From an uncultured Roseicyclus sp. (GTDB taxonomy: Bacteria > Pseudomonadota > Alphaproteobacteria > Rhodobacterales > Rhodobacteraceae): a stretch of DNA of 64,000 nt. Positions 38,240 to 46,500 of the stretch are shown here, one piece after another. Below the pieces are notes generated by a model. That model ran no database searches, was not told the origin of the DNA, and worked only from the letters and a program-made list of their open reading frames with translations. Where the stretch lies: NCBI GenBank assembly GCA_947489665.1, contig CANLEH010000001.1, positions 1,646,501-1,710,500 on the forward strand, written 5' to 3'. Every line of letters begins with the position of its first letter. The stretch's first letter is position 1. The position numbers and the translations under genes are program-made.

Positions 38240-38337
38240 AGCACTTTCCGTTTAATTTGAATCGCAACCCGCTGCCTCGCGCCGATGCCGCGAACGCGGA
38301 ACGCGATAAGACTACCTGAGATAAAACGCAAAGTGCT
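38240..38337. repeat. Inverted-repeat element with 14-bp ends
   Basis: AGCACTTTCCGTTT (38240-38253) is matched in reverse complement by AAACGCAAAGTGCT (38324-38337), 13 of 14 bases. About 70 bases lie between. It abuts the stop of the acyltransferase gene. The layout is that of a REP or small MITE-like element; other copies cannot be looked for here. Confidence 0.6.
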
Positions 38338-39213
38338 TTAGTCGTAGGTTGCCGACTTTCGCGCGGCCTTTTCCTGGCGGGCGGGTTTCCAGCGATCATG
38401 CAGCCAAAACCATTGCTCTGGCATGGCGCGCACCCGCGCCGCCAAACTGTCGTTGAGCGCCTGCGTCATGGTTTTGGGGTCCGAATGCGGGATTGGCGCC
38501 TCAAGCTCGATATCGAAATCAAGGCCATTCTCGGCCCTTGTCGAGTAAATCGGCACCAGAAGCGCGTTGTATTTGAGGGCCATTTCAGCCGCCGCCGGTG
38601 AGGTCGGCGCAGGATGGCCCAGAAAATCGTGGATCGGCCCGCCAAAGAAATATTGGTCGATCAGGATCGCGCCCTGTCCGCCGCCGCGCAGGTGTTTCAC
38701 AAACCCTGCCAATCCGCGCCTGTCCCGGGTAAAGGCGCCGCCGCCAACATTCTCAATAGTCGCGATGTAATGGTCGTTGAGATAGGCGTTGTTCAGCGGC
38801 CGGTAGAGCCCGCCCATCTGATAGCCGCGTGCATTAAGCGCCGCGCGCCCGGCCTGGTAATTGCCGTAATGGCCCGAGATGAACAGGATCGGCCGCCCCT
38901 CGGCCCGCGCGGCCTCTGCCGCGTCCCAACCGGGGCCGTGCGGCTCCCAATTCAAGGCGCGCTCCATCTGGTCGGCTGTCGCGTAATTCTCCATCACGAC
39001 GCGGCCAACATTGTCTGTCACGGCGCGCGTGATGCGGCGGCGCTCAGGCTCCTGCATGTCGGGAAACACCATCGCGAGGTTGCGTCCGGCCAATGCACTG
39101 CGTCCCGACAAGGGGCCAACTATCCGCGAAAAGAGCGATCCCATGGCCCGTACGCGTACCCGATGCGGCAAGCGCAGCGCACACCAGATCACGCCACGCC
39201 AAAGCCGATCCAC
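38338..39213 (-). CDS. Lysophospholipid/lauroyl acyltransferase (LpxL-HtrB family)
   Basis: A 291-residue family member acylating lipid A or another lipid at the inner membrane. It has NLAMVFPD, the ISGHYGNYQ catalytic site, and ending WFWLHDRWKP. The usual HxxxxE/D dyad is changed: His115 is followed at +5 by Gln120, whereas most relatives have Glu or Asp. The GTG at 39213 lacks a ribosome site; the frame continues upstream to 39333 with a plausible amphipathic N-terminus (SLGNWLVDRLWRG) but no standard start, so the true start is unsettled. Confidence 0.8.
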   Translation of the reverse strand: MDRLWRGVIWCALRLPHRVRVRAMGSLFSRIVGPLSGRSALAGRNLAMVFPDMQEPERRRITRAVTDNVGRVVMENYATADQMERALNWEPHGPGWDAAEAARAEGRPILFISGHYGNYQAGRAALNARGYQMGGLYRPLNNAYLNDHYIATIENVGGGAFTRDRRGLAGFVKHLRGGGQGAILIDQYFFGGPIHDFLGHPAPTSPAAAEMALKYNALLVPIYSTRAENGLDFDIELEAPIPHSDPKTMTQALNDSLAARVRAMPEQWFWLHDRWKPARQEKAARKSATYD

Positions 39214-39368
39214 AAGCCAGTTGCCGAGCGAGCGCCCGGTATCGGAAGTGGCATCTGCGCGTGCTTGCGAAATGATCGTGGTCCCGTTTTCAGGTGGCGT
39301 TGCGGGACGATGTCGAACGGTGCGGCCACCCCGTCATCGCCCCGAGCCGAGCCCGGCTGCCCTGTCGT

Positions 39369-39803
39369 TCAGGCGGTATTCTGCGCGGCGGCCGCTTCCA
39401 AGGCGGGGCGCAATTGTTCAAACGGATAGCCGTGCGAGGTTGCGATCTCGATGATCTGGTCGACCGGCACATGGCCCGCTGCGCCAAAGGCCCACACAAC
39501 CGTTGATCGGTTGCCCGAGGCGCAATAGGCCACGACCGGCCCTTCTGATCCGGCAATCGCATCGGCCTGTTCATCGACATTGTCCTGGGTCAGCGTGTGG
39601 CCCTGAAACGGATTGAAGACATAGGCGATACCATGGGCTTCGGCCTCGGCCTGGATGGCGGCGGCCTGAAGGGGCGGCGGATTTTCCATATCAGGGCGAT
39701 TGCAGATCAGGGTTTTCACGCCTTGCGCCGCAAGAGTTGCGACATCTGAAGGCTCGATCTGAGGGGTCACGCTATATCCGTCGACGATCTGGCGCAGGTC
39801 CAT
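39369..39803 (-). CDS. TIGR01244-type sulfurtransferase/phosphatase-like protein
   Basis: A 144-residue protein in the beta-lactamase-hydrolase-like/TIGR01244 family. MDLRQIVDGYSVTPQIEP is its standard N-terminus, and the cysteine loop VVAYCASGNRSTVVWA (CxxGxRS) marks the active site, equivalent to a PTP or rhodanese P-loop. Relatives fused to a metallo-hydrolase act in sulphide handling. Here it stands alone upstream of the acyltransferase. Function inferred from family. Confidence 0.85.
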   Translation of the reverse strand: MDLRQIVDGYSVTPQIEPSDVATLAAQGVKTLICNRPDMENPPPLQAAAIQAEAEAHGIAYVFNPFQGHTLTQDNVDEQADAIAGSEGPVVAYCASGNRSTVVWAFGAAGHVPVDQIIEIATSHGYPFEQLRPALEAAAAQNTA

Positions 39804-39878
39804 GGGGCAGGCTCCGGCTGTGGCAATGCGAGGTTGCGCGGAACCTGCCCCAATTGGGCGGGAAGGAAAAGGGGCCTG

Positions 39879-40850
39879 TCAGCAGCCGGGCAGCAGATCG
39901 TGTCCAAGCTGGTGGGCGAGACCCAGAATGTCGAACGGCAACCAGTTCTCGATGATCAGGCCGTCTTCGTCGAAATGGTAGAAGTCCATCACATCCATAT
40001 GCACCGATTTGCCGGTCGCTGGGATGCCCAGATAGGGCGCGGAATGGGTGGCGTAGAGACGCCCGCCGGTCACGGCCAGCGGCCCGTCCCCGATGCGCAC
40101 GAAATGCCCCTTGGAATGGCGGTCGGGGAAGGCGGCCCGGAACGGTGCCTGATGATGAAGCCGAAACCCCTCCACCCCGCGGCACATGCCAATGCCGGCG
40201 CTGGCGTAGTACATGAAATCAGGGTGCCAATGGTGCATCGGCACGTTCGAGACATCGGCGCCAATCCCCAACGCCTGATGCATGTCGAGCACGCGCGCCA
40301 TGGACGCCGCGCCCGCCTTTGGCATCGCCGCCCCCATCCGCACGCCAGCCCCATAGCGCGGGCCGGGCCACATGCCCCGGGCACCGGTCTGGGGCAGGTC
40401 GGGAAAGCACCCTGCCTGATCCATCAGGTCCAGAAAATCCGGCAAGATCCAGCTGCGCGCGATCTGCCCCTGCGCGTTGAGGTGGTGCACCTCGCAGATC
40501 CGCAGATGAACGACGCCACCGGTCGCTGGGATACCCAGCAGCGGGCGCGTGAAGGTGCCTTGCCAATGGCCAAGTGAGGCCACCTGTGGGGAGACCCTTG
40601 GCGCGTCCATCCGATCATCGGGATGGTTGTCACCGCCGATAAAGAACTCTGGCCGCCAGGTCGCATCTGGCAGGGCGCGGCGTAGGTCGTCGTAGAAGCT
40701 GGTGATCTGGTCTACGCCATTCAGCGTGCCATAGGGATGCGCGATGTCTGCAATCGCGTCTTCCGCAAAGACGTCAGCCACAGCGGCTCCGTTGCTTAAC
40801 GCCTCCAAGTGCAACCAGACCGTCGCTTTCTCAGCCGCCAGTTCCGCCAT
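39879..40850 (-). CDS. Double SnoaL-like (NTF2-fold) protein
   Basis: A 323-residue protein made of two SnoaL/NTF2-type domains. Each ends in the same pattern: LGIPATGGVVHLRICEVHHL...LPDFLDLMDQAG and LGIPATGKSVHMDVMDFYHF...LPFDILGLAHQLG, the C-terminal half of an ester-cyclase-like fold. Such proteins bind small hydrophobic or polyketide-like ligands or catalyse aldol or isomerase steps. The ATG at 40850 has AAGG about 13 bases upstream. It is divergent from a UgpC-type ATPase and resembles the single-domain SnoaL protein on the ATPase's other side. Confidence 0.8.
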   Translation of the reverse strand: MAELAAEKATVWLHLEALSNGAAVADVFAEDAIADIAHPYGTLNGVDQITSFYDDLRRALPDATWRPEFFIGGDNHPDDRMDAPRVSPQVASLGHWQGTFTRPLLGIPATGGVVHLRICEVHHLNAQGQIARSWILPDFLDLMDQAGCFPDLPQTGARGMWPGPRYGAGVRMGAAMPKAGAASMARVLDMHQALGIGADVSNVPMHHWHPDFMYYASAGIGMCRGVEGFRLHHQAPFRAAFPDRHSKGHFVRIGDGPLAVTGGRLYATHSAPYLGIPATGKSVHMDVMDFYHFDEDGLIIENWLPFDILGLAHQLGHDLLPGC

Positions 40851-40952
40851 TCTCGTCTGCCTTTTTTGCAATCCTATGCAAAAGCCTTGCGCCATGTGAC
40901 GGCGGCTGTCTAGATGGCCGAAATGGATTAGCGGGTAAGGGGGGCACGTCCC

Positions 40953-41999
40953 ATGGCACAAATCCGGTTGAACCACGTCAGCAAACGCTGGGGAAGCTTT
41001 GTTGGGGTCGATGATTTTCACCTCGACATTGCGGATCAGGAGTTCCTGGTGCTTCTCGGACCATCGGGCTGCGGCAAAACCACGACGATGCGGATGATCG
41101 CGGGGTTGGAGGATCCGACCGACGGCGAGATCTGGATCGGCGACCGCGAAGTGACCACGCTCGACCCTAAGGATCGCGACGTGGCGATGGTGTTCCAGAG
41201 CTATGGCCTCTACCCGAACATGTCGGTGTGGGAGAATATCCGCTTCCCTCTGAAGGTGCGCAAAGTGCCGGAAAGCGAACATGAAGAGCGCGTGGCCAAG
41301 GCAGCCGCGATGGTGGAGCTTGAGCAATTCCTGGATCGCAAGCCCGCGGCCCTGTCGGGCGGCCAGCGGCAGCGCGTTGCGCTGGCCCGCGCCATTGTGC
41401 GCGAGCCGCAGGTGTTCCTGATGGATGAGCCGCTGTCGAACCTGGACGCAAAGCTGCGGGTCAGCACCCGCGCGCAGATCAAGAACCTCAGCCATGAGCT
41501 GAAGGTCACGACGATCTACGTGACCCATGACCAGATCGAGGCGATGACGCTGGCCGACCGCGTGGTGGTGATGAAGGCCGGAATTGTGCAGCAGGTTGGC
41601 ACGCCCACGGACATCTACGACAAGCCCGCCAATACCTTTGTGGCGGGTTTCATCGGCTCACCCGCGATGAACCTGATGGACGGCGAGATCACAGACGGCA
41701 CGTTCAAGGGCGAGAATGTCGAGGTGCCGGGTGTTTCTGGAGCGGGCAAGGTGACGCTTGGCTTCCGGGCCGAGGATGCCCATGTGACCGAAGCCGGGCA
41801 GGGCGCGATCAACGCCAATGTCTACTCGATGGAGCTTTTGGGCGATGCGACCATGGTCACGGTCCGCGCAGGGGGCGCAATGGTGGCTGTGAAAGCGGCC
41901 AAAGATTACCGCGCCCAGATTGGGGAGCCTGTTGGCATCGCCTTGCCCGACGGGATCACCCATTTGTTCGACGCCAGCACCGGACAGCGCATCGACTGA
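40953..41999 (+). CDS. Sugar ABC transporter ATPase, UgpC/MalK type
   Basis: A 348-residue CUT1-family ATPase. Walker A is GPSGCGKTTT (about 36-45), the signature LSGGQRQRVALARA begins at about 134, and Walker B is VFLMDEP. A C-terminal regulatory TOBE domain (after residue 230) is typical of UgpC/MalK. It powers sugar or polyol import at the inner membrane and usually works with two permeases and a binding protein, none of which is adjacent. It is flanked by SnoaL-like genes on both sides. Confidence 0.9.
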   Translation: MAQIRLNHVSKRWGSFVGVDDFHLDIADQEFLVLLGPSGCGKTTTMRMIAGLEDPTDGEIWIGDREVTTLDPKDRDVAMVFQSYGLYPNMSVWENIRFPLKVRKVPESEHEERVAKAAAMVELEQFLDRKPAALSGGQRQRVALARAIVREPQVFLMDEPLSNLDAKLRVSTRAQIKNLSHELKVTTIYVTHDQIEAMTLADRVVVMKAGIVQQVGTPTDIYDKPANTFVAGFIGSPAMNLMDGEITDGTFKGENVEVPGVSGAGKVTLGFRAEDAHVTEAGQGAINANVYSMELLGDATMVTVRAGGAMVAVKAAKDYRAQIGEPVGIALPDGITHLFDASTGQRID

Positions 42000-42017
42000 C
42001 ACAGCCTTGTGTTTTTT
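41999..42017 (+). terminator. Weak terminator-like hairpin after the ATPase
   Basis: ACACA (41999-42003) pairs with TGTGT (42008-42012) and is followed by TTTTT. The stem is only five A/T-rich pairs, so termination would be partial. Confidence 0.35.
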
Positions 42018-42079
42018 GGGGACGTGCCACTTCCGAGCGGCGCGTCCTTTTCTTGAGCAACGAAGAAAGGAGAGCCGGG

Positions 42080-42604
42080 ATGAAGGGAAGCCGCCCCGAG
42101 CAAGCCGCGCTGACGCGCGAGACGGACCTGTCGAAAACGGACGCAACACGGGCCGTGATCGAAGGCATGGTGGACGGGCTGAACGACCACCGGATCGCGG
42201 ATATCGGCGAGTTCTTCGCCGAAGGGTTCCGGTGGATGGGCAATCGCGGTTGCGGGACCAAGACCGGGCTGCGGGAGTTTCAAGACAACTGGCAAGAACC
42301 GTTCCAGGCCGCGTTCTCCGACAAGGTTTGCGTGGATGAGGCACGGCTTTACATGGGCGAATGGGCAGCGGCCTTCGGTCGGCAAGAGGCTGTGCATTCG
42401 GGCGAATTCATGGGCGTGGCCGCCACGGGCAAGCGCGTGACCATCCGGTACATGGATTTCTGGAAGGTCGTGGACGGCGAGATCGTGGACAATTACGTGA
42501 TGGTCGATTTCCCCGATGTGTTGGCGCAACTGGGCGTGGATGTGTTTGGCGGCGAGGGTTGGGAAGCCTTTGATGAAGGCCACAAAACGCCGCCCACGCC
42601 GTGA
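42080..42604 (+). CDS. Single SnoaL-like (NTF2-fold) protein
   Basis: A 174-residue SnoaL/NTF2 protein. It has MVDGLNDHRIADIGEFFA, then GVAATGKRVTIRYMDFWKV and NYVMVDFPDVLAQLG at the end, matching the pattern of the two domains in the protein at 39879-40850. GAAAGGAGAG lies about seven bases before the ATG at 42080, which decides the start over a TTG at 42053. It follows the ATPase gene and probably shares its promoter. The ligand is unknown. Confidence 0.8.
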   Translation: MKGSRPEQAALTRETDLSKTDATRAVIEGMVDGLNDHRIADIGEFFAEGFRWMGNRGCGTKTGLREFQDNWQEPFQAAFSDKVCVDEARLYMGEWAAAFGRQEAVHSGEFMGVAATGKRVTIRYMDFWKVVDGEIVDNYVMVDFPDVLAQLGVDVFGGEGWEAFDEGHKTPPTP

Positions 42605-42676
42605 CCTGACCTGAAGGAGCGGCTGCGCCGCAAGTCTCTCGCCTCGCCGTCGCGTGTGCCACGCATTGGGCTCAGT

Positions 42677-42721
42677 TTGGGGGGGCGCTGCCCCCCGGCT
42701 ACGCCTCCCCCCGAGGTATTT
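42677..42721. repeat. G/C-run hairpin repeat, roseobacter intergenic type
   Basis: GGGGGC-GCT-GCCCCC (within 42681-42695) is followed by CTCCCCCC and GAGGTATTT. It lies between the SnoaL and ggt genes. Similar G/C-run hairpins are widespread at gene ends in this group; here it may serve as a transcription end for both converging genes. Comparison with other copies in the genome was not possible. Confidence 0.5.
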
Positions 42722-42742
42722 GGGACCAGTGGAAGCAGGGGC

Positions 42743-44542
42743 TTATTGTCCGAGGGCGATGCCTTCGCGGCGCGGGTCGGCGGCGCCGATCAGCCCGTCA
42801 GGGGTGATTGCGATGGCATGGAGGCCGGAATTCAGGCCGCGGATATTGACCTCATAGCCCATGGCCGTGAGCGGTTCGGCCAGCGCCTCGGCGGACGTGC
42901 CTTCCTCCAGATCGTAGGTTCCGAAGCGGTTGACGGCATGGGGCAGCGAGAGCGCGTCTTGCAGATCCAGGCCCCAATCGTAATGGGCGATGATGGCCGT
43001 GGCGACGTATCCGATGATGCGGCTGCCGCCGGGCGAGCCGATCGCAAGGATCGGTTCTCCATCCTGCATCACGATGGTGGGCGACATGGAGGAGCGCGGG
43101 CGTTTGCCCGGCTCCAGCCGGTTGGCGATGGGCACGCCGTCCCGGTGGGTGCGGAAGCTGAAATCGGTGAGTTCGTTGTTCAAAAGGAAGCCGCCCGGGG
43201 CCATGAGGCGGGAGCCGAAGCCGTTTTCGATGGTGGTCGTCATGCTGAGGACATTGCCGTAGCTGTCGACGATGGAGATGTGCGAAGTGCTTGGAAACTC
43301 GAGGCTTTCATCGTCTGCCCAAAGCTGCGCGTGGTCCCAAGTAGGATTGCCGGGGGCGACCTCGGGCAGGGCCGTGCCGGGATCCAAGCGGTCGCCTTCG
43401 ATGAGTTGCGCGCGTTCCTCAAGATAGGCGGGATCGACCAGCCCCTCGGTCGGCATGGGGACGAAATCGCTGTCGGCCATGTAGCGGCCACGGTCTGCGA
43501 ACGCGAGGCGGGAGGCATCGCCGATCAGGCGCCAATCATCGGGATTTCCGGGGCCTTCCAAGGCGAAATTGTCCACCATTCCAAGGATTTGCCCGACCGT
43601 GAGAGCGCCAGAAGAGGGCGGACCCATGCCGCAGACATCCATACCGCGATAGGCGGCGCAGACGGCGGGGCGTTCGATGACGCGGTAGGCGGCGAGGTCA
43701 CGGAGCGACAGGACGCCCGGATTGCCTTCCGCCGAACGCACGGTGTCGATGATGCCTTCGGCGATGGGGCCTTCGTAGATCGCATCGGCGCCGTGGATCT
43801 GCATGGCGCGCAGGGTGTCGGCATAGGCAGGGTTCTGGAGCAGGGTGCCCTCGGCCAGGGGCGCGCCATCGGGCAGGAAATACGCGGCGGTGGCCGGGAA
43901 GGTGGCGAGGCGTTCGGCGTCGTTGGCGATGGCATCGGCCATGCGGGCGGAGACGCTAAAGCCCTCATCCGCAAGGGAAATCGCCGGGTCGAGCAAGCTT
44001 TGCCAATTCGCGCGGCCCCAGCGGCGATGGGAATCCTCCATCAGCGCCGGCGTGCCGGGGGTGCCGACGGAAAGGCCGCCGATCACGGCGTCGAAGAAGC
44101 CGAGCGGCTCACCTGTTTCGTCCTGAAACAGGGTTGGCGTGGCGGCGAGGGGGGCGGTTTCGCGGCCGTCGAGCGTGGTTAATTCACCTCTAAGTGCATC
44201 GTAATACACAAGAAACGCGCCGCCGCCGAGGCCGGAGCTTTGCGGCTCCACCAGCCCCAGCACGGCTTGCACGGCGACCATGGCATCGGCAGCGGTGCCG
44301 CCAGCCTCCAGAACGTCTGCGCCGGCTTCAACCGCAAGCGGGTTGGCGGCGGCGACCATCCAATCCTGGGCCGTGACCGGATCGCCGGCATCGCGTGCCG
44401 CAAGCGCGGCCATCGCGCGCTCGGAAAAGCCCGAAGCACCTGTTTCCGTTGCATTTTCTGGCGCGACCGCATCCGCGGCTTCTTGCGCGAGGAGGGGGGC
44501 AGCCAGCATCAAAGTGACGAATAGCGGGAGGGCAGAACGCAT
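42743..44542 (-). CDS. ggt: Gamma-glutamyltransferase
   Basis: A 599-residue periplasmic gamma-glutamyltransferase. A signal peptide (about 1-19) precedes the large subunit, and the self-cleavage nucleophile is Thr419 in STSHISIVD. GSPGGSRII near the C-terminus forms the oxyanion/substrate loop. It cleaves glutathione and other gamma-glutamyl compounds and can transfer the glutamyl group. GGAGATGCCCC precedes the ATG at 44542, supporting the start. It is convergent with the SnoaL gene. Confidence 0.93.
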   Translation of the reverse strand: MRSALPLFVTLMLAAPLLAQEAADAVAPENATETGASGFSERAMAALAARDAGDPVTAQDWMVAAANPLAVEAGADVLEAGGTAADAMVAVQAVLGLVEPQSSGLGGGAFLVYYDALRGELTTLDGRETAPLAATPTLFQDETGEPLGFFDAVIGGLSVGTPGTPALMEDSHRRWGRANWQSLLDPAISLADEGFSVSARMADAIANDAERLATFPATAAYFLPDGAPLAEGTLLQNPAYADTLRAMQIHGADAIYEGPIAEGIIDTVRSAEGNPGVLSLRDLAAYRVIERPAVCAAYRGMDVCGMGPPSSGALTVGQILGMVDNFALEGPGNPDDWRLIGDASRLAFADRGRYMADSDFVPMPTEGLVDPAYLEERAQLIEGDRLDPGTALPEVAPGNPTWDHAQLWADDESLEFPSTSHISIVDSYGNVLSMTTTIENGFGSRLMAPGGFLLNNELTDFSFRTHRDGVPIANRLEPGKRPRSSMSPTIVMQDGEPILAIGSPGGSRIIGYVATAIIAHYDWGLDLQDALSLPHAVNRFGTYDLEEGTSAEALAEPLTAMGYEVNIRGLNSGLHAIAITPDGLIGAADPRREGIALGQ

Positions 44543-44637
44543 GGGGCATCTCCGGGGCAGGGGTGTCTGCCTTTCAGGATGCGCTGTGCTGACGCAAAGT
44601 AAAGCGGGGCGTTCGGGATGGGCCAAAAGCTGCCGGT

Positions 44638-44853
44638 TCAGCCGAGGAAGACGCCCAAAACCACGCACATCAGGCCGAGGACCGACAGCAAAAGCGCGCC
44701 CATGTTGATGGCGACGATCTTTTGCAGCTGCTGGCGCATTTCAGCGTCTTCCAGCCCGGTCTTCTTGATGGAAAAAGCTGAATATATACAATAGCCTAAC
44801 AGGCCGATGCCGACCACCGCCATGGCTGTTCCCAGCAAGACCAACCAACCCAT
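44638..44853 (-). CDS. Small two-helix membrane protein, 71 aa
   Basis: A 71-residue protein with two transmembrane segments (LVLLGTAMAVVGIGLLGYCIY and AINMGALLLSVLGLMCVVLGVFL) joined by a short charged loop. GGGAGC lies about eight bases before the ATG at 44853. It looks like a membrane-embedded hairpin with both ends on the same side. Function unknown; it sits next to ggt on the same strand, with 95 bases between. Confidence 0.75.
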   Translation of the reverse strand: MGWLVLLGTAMAVVGIGLLGYCIYSAFSIKKTGLEDAEMRQQLQKIVAINMGALLLSVLGLMCVVLGVFLG

Positions 44854-44980
44854 TTCGTGCGCTCCCTGACGTGTTGCGGGGACCTTAGCGTGCCCATCTG
44901 GCACCGCAAGTCTTGCAGCCCGCGTGGCGCCCCGTTATCCGGTGGCTTCCAGCCGTAACTCACCTGAAAGGCCGCCTTCC

Positions 44981-45253
44981 ATGGATGACATGTCCGACGC
45001 CTCTGCCCGCCCTGACAGCTACCGCGTGACCGCCGATGAGTTGCGTCAGTTTATCGAGCGTTATGAACGGCTTGAGGCTGAGAAGAAGGATATCGCCGAT
45101 CAGCAGAAAGAGGTGATGGCCGAGGCGAAATCGCGCGGGTACGACACCAAGGTTCTGCGCAAGGTCGTGGCCCTGCGCAAGCGCGAGCCCGACGATATCG
45201 CCGAGGAAGAGGCGGTTCTCGAGATGTACAAGGAAGCATTGGGCATGCGGTGA
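44981..45253 (+). CDS. Nucleoid-associated protein GapR (DUF2312)
   Basis: A 90-residue GapR protein. The coiled-coil region RQFIERYERLEAEKKDIADQQKEV and the following KSRGYDTKVLRKVVALRKRE make up the DNA-clamping fold of the family. GapR is an alphaproteobacterial protein that binds overtwisted, A/T-rich DNA and helps replication and transcription by relieving positive supercoils. AAAGG precedes the ATG at 44981. A palindrome and three repeats lie just downstream. Confidence 0.9.
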   Translation: MDDMSDASARPDSYRVTADELRQFIERYERLEAEKKDIADQQKEVMAEAKSRGYDTKVLRKVVALRKREPDDIAEEEAVLEMYKEALGMR

Positions 45254-45260
45254 AACTGCG

Positions 45261-45329
45261 TCCATCTGGTCGCAGTTCCGTTCATCTGGTCACATTTTTC
45301 GCGAAAAATGCGTCCATTTGATCAGAGTT
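45261..45329. repeat. Three imperfect 17-bp direct repeats downstream of gapR
   Basis: TCCATCTGGTCGCAGTT (45261-45277), TTCATCTGGTCACATTT (45281-45297) and TCCATTTGATCAGAGTT (45313-45329) share a common TCCATCTGGTC core. They surround a perfect palindrome and lie immediately after the gapR stop. The arrangement looks like a protein-binding array. Confidence 0.55.
45293..45310. promoter_or_regulatory. Perfect 18-bp A/T-rich palindrome downstream of gapR
   Basis: CATTTTTCGCGAAAAATG equals its reverse complement. It overlaps the end of repeat 2 (45281-45297). As RNA it would form a hairpin with little loop; as DNA it may be a regulator or GapR site. Confidence 0.55.
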
Positions 45330-45384
45330 TTCCTGAACGCGCTGAAATCTACACCCGACTTTGATCGGAGGCGCGTTCGACCGC

Positions 45385-46260
45385 CTACGGCGTCAGCAGC
45401 GTCACCCCGGGAATACGCGCGATCACGTCCAGATCGGCGTCGTAACTTTCCGACATTTCGTTGATCAAAGCCTCGTTCCAGCCGGGCAGGTTCAGGGTTT
45501 CCTGAATCTCGTTATCCAGCGCGTAGCGTTCAAGGAAGGCAGCCAGCACCCGGCGGCGCTGGGTCTCGGTCTCGGGCGGGTTGTCGCCGAGCCAGGTCTG
45601 CATCCGGGAAAAGCCGTCTTCCTCCATGATGCTCTGGACCAGATCGTCGACGCCATCGAGGTCGGATTGCGGGGCGACGCCCGCCATCTCACGCATGATC
45701 TGACCCCATAGCAGGGGCGTATCCTCATTGCACCAGACGGTGATCCGCGCATCGGGATGCGCCACGGACAGGCGGCGCAGCATTTCGGACCAAGCGACGG
45801 CATGGGGCTGCATGTTCTCGGTAAACTCCGCAAAATCCGAGAAGCGAGAGGCCTTGAACAGGGCCGGGATCAGGGTGCCGGGATCACGCATGCCGATGAA
45901 GAATTCAGCAGGCGATGTCGGGAACAGGGCGCGCAATTGGGTCGTGGCCCGTTCGATCATGGGCCAGATCTGCGGGCCTTGGACAACAAGGCGGTTGATG
46001 CAGACAAAGCGGGGATCCGACAGGATCAGCCGATCAATGGCGGCATCGTCGAGAATGGCGTCGAGCAGCGCGTCCTGCACTTCATCGCCCGCTGCCCGCC
46101 CTTTGAGCGCACGTGCGGTGTCGCGAACCACGGCGCGGTAGCGGCCCGGCGGCGGCACTGCGATACCGGCCTGCGCCAGCCGCAGCCGGTTCTTGAGCAG
46201 CGAAAGGATCAGCTGATCGCCATCGGTGCAGGGGGCGCCGAGGTGAAAGACAACCTGCAT
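45385..46260 (-). CDS. Hypothetical protein, 291 aa, sulfotransferase-like start
   Basis: A 291-residue soluble protein opening MQVVFHLGAPCTDGDQLI. This resembles the phosphate-binding loop of sulfotransferases (HIGxxKTGTxxL), but the key Lys-Thr is missing, and the rest has no matching motif. It has well-conserved-looking blocks (PAEFFIGMRDPGTLIPALFK, RITVWCNEDTPLLWGQIM). It could be a degenerate sulfotransferase-like fold; this is only a guess. It is divergent from tRNA-Thr and convergent with gapR. Confidence 0.7.
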   Translation of the reverse strand: MQVVFHLGAPCTDGDQLILSLLKNRLRLAQAGIAVPPPGRYRAVVRDTARALKGRAAGDEVQDALLDAILDDAAIDRLILSDPRFVCINRLVVQGPQIWPMIERATTQLRALFPTSPAEFFIGMRDPGTLIPALFKASRFSDFAEFTENMQPHAVAWSEMLRRLSVAHPDARITVWCNEDTPLLWGQIMREMAGVAPQSDLDGVDDLVQSIMEEDGFSRMQTWLGDNPPETETQRRRVLAAFLERYALDNEIQETLNLPGWNEALINEMSESYDADLDVIARIPGVTLLTP

Positions 46261-46424
46261 GGTGGATGTGTCGCCTGCTTTTGTGGATGGGCCTGCTTTA
46301 CGGGTTGTATACCGGCCCGACCGATCCGGTGCAAATCGTTGCGCGCCAAGACGCCGGATTGCGTATTGCCCGAGCGATGCAAACTTGCTATCGCCCCACC
46401 GTGATAGGCCAACGGCCTGTTAGT

Positions 46425-46500
46425 GCCCCTATAGCTCAGCTGGTAGAGCAACTGATTTGTAATCAGTAGGTCCGCGGTTCGAGTCCGTGTGGGGGCACCA
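46425..46500 (+). tRNA. tRNA-Thr (anticodon TGT)
   Basis: Complete 76-base tRNA including the encoded CCA. Acceptor GCCCCTA pairs with TGGGGGC, the D-arm has AGCTCAGCTGGTAGAGC, the anticodon arm ACTGA-TTTGTAA-TCAGT places TGT as the anticodon, and the T-arm has GGTTCGAGTCC. It is on the edge of what looks like an accessory insertion, since tRNA 3' ends are common integration sites. Confidence 0.95.

Noticed and set aside
40851-41528. Upstream extension of the double-SnoaL protein
   Set aside because: It is antisense to the ATPase gene and its composition is that of a shadow frame.
42656-44182. Long plus-strand open frame of 508 codons over ggt
   Set aside because: It lies antisense within the gamma-glutamyltransferase gene and lacks any protein signature; high-G+C genes commonly leave such frames open.
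45385-46260. Calling this gene a sulfotransferase
   Set aside because: The phosphosulfate loop lacks the key Lys-Thr pair and no second motif was found, so only a distant resemblance is noted.
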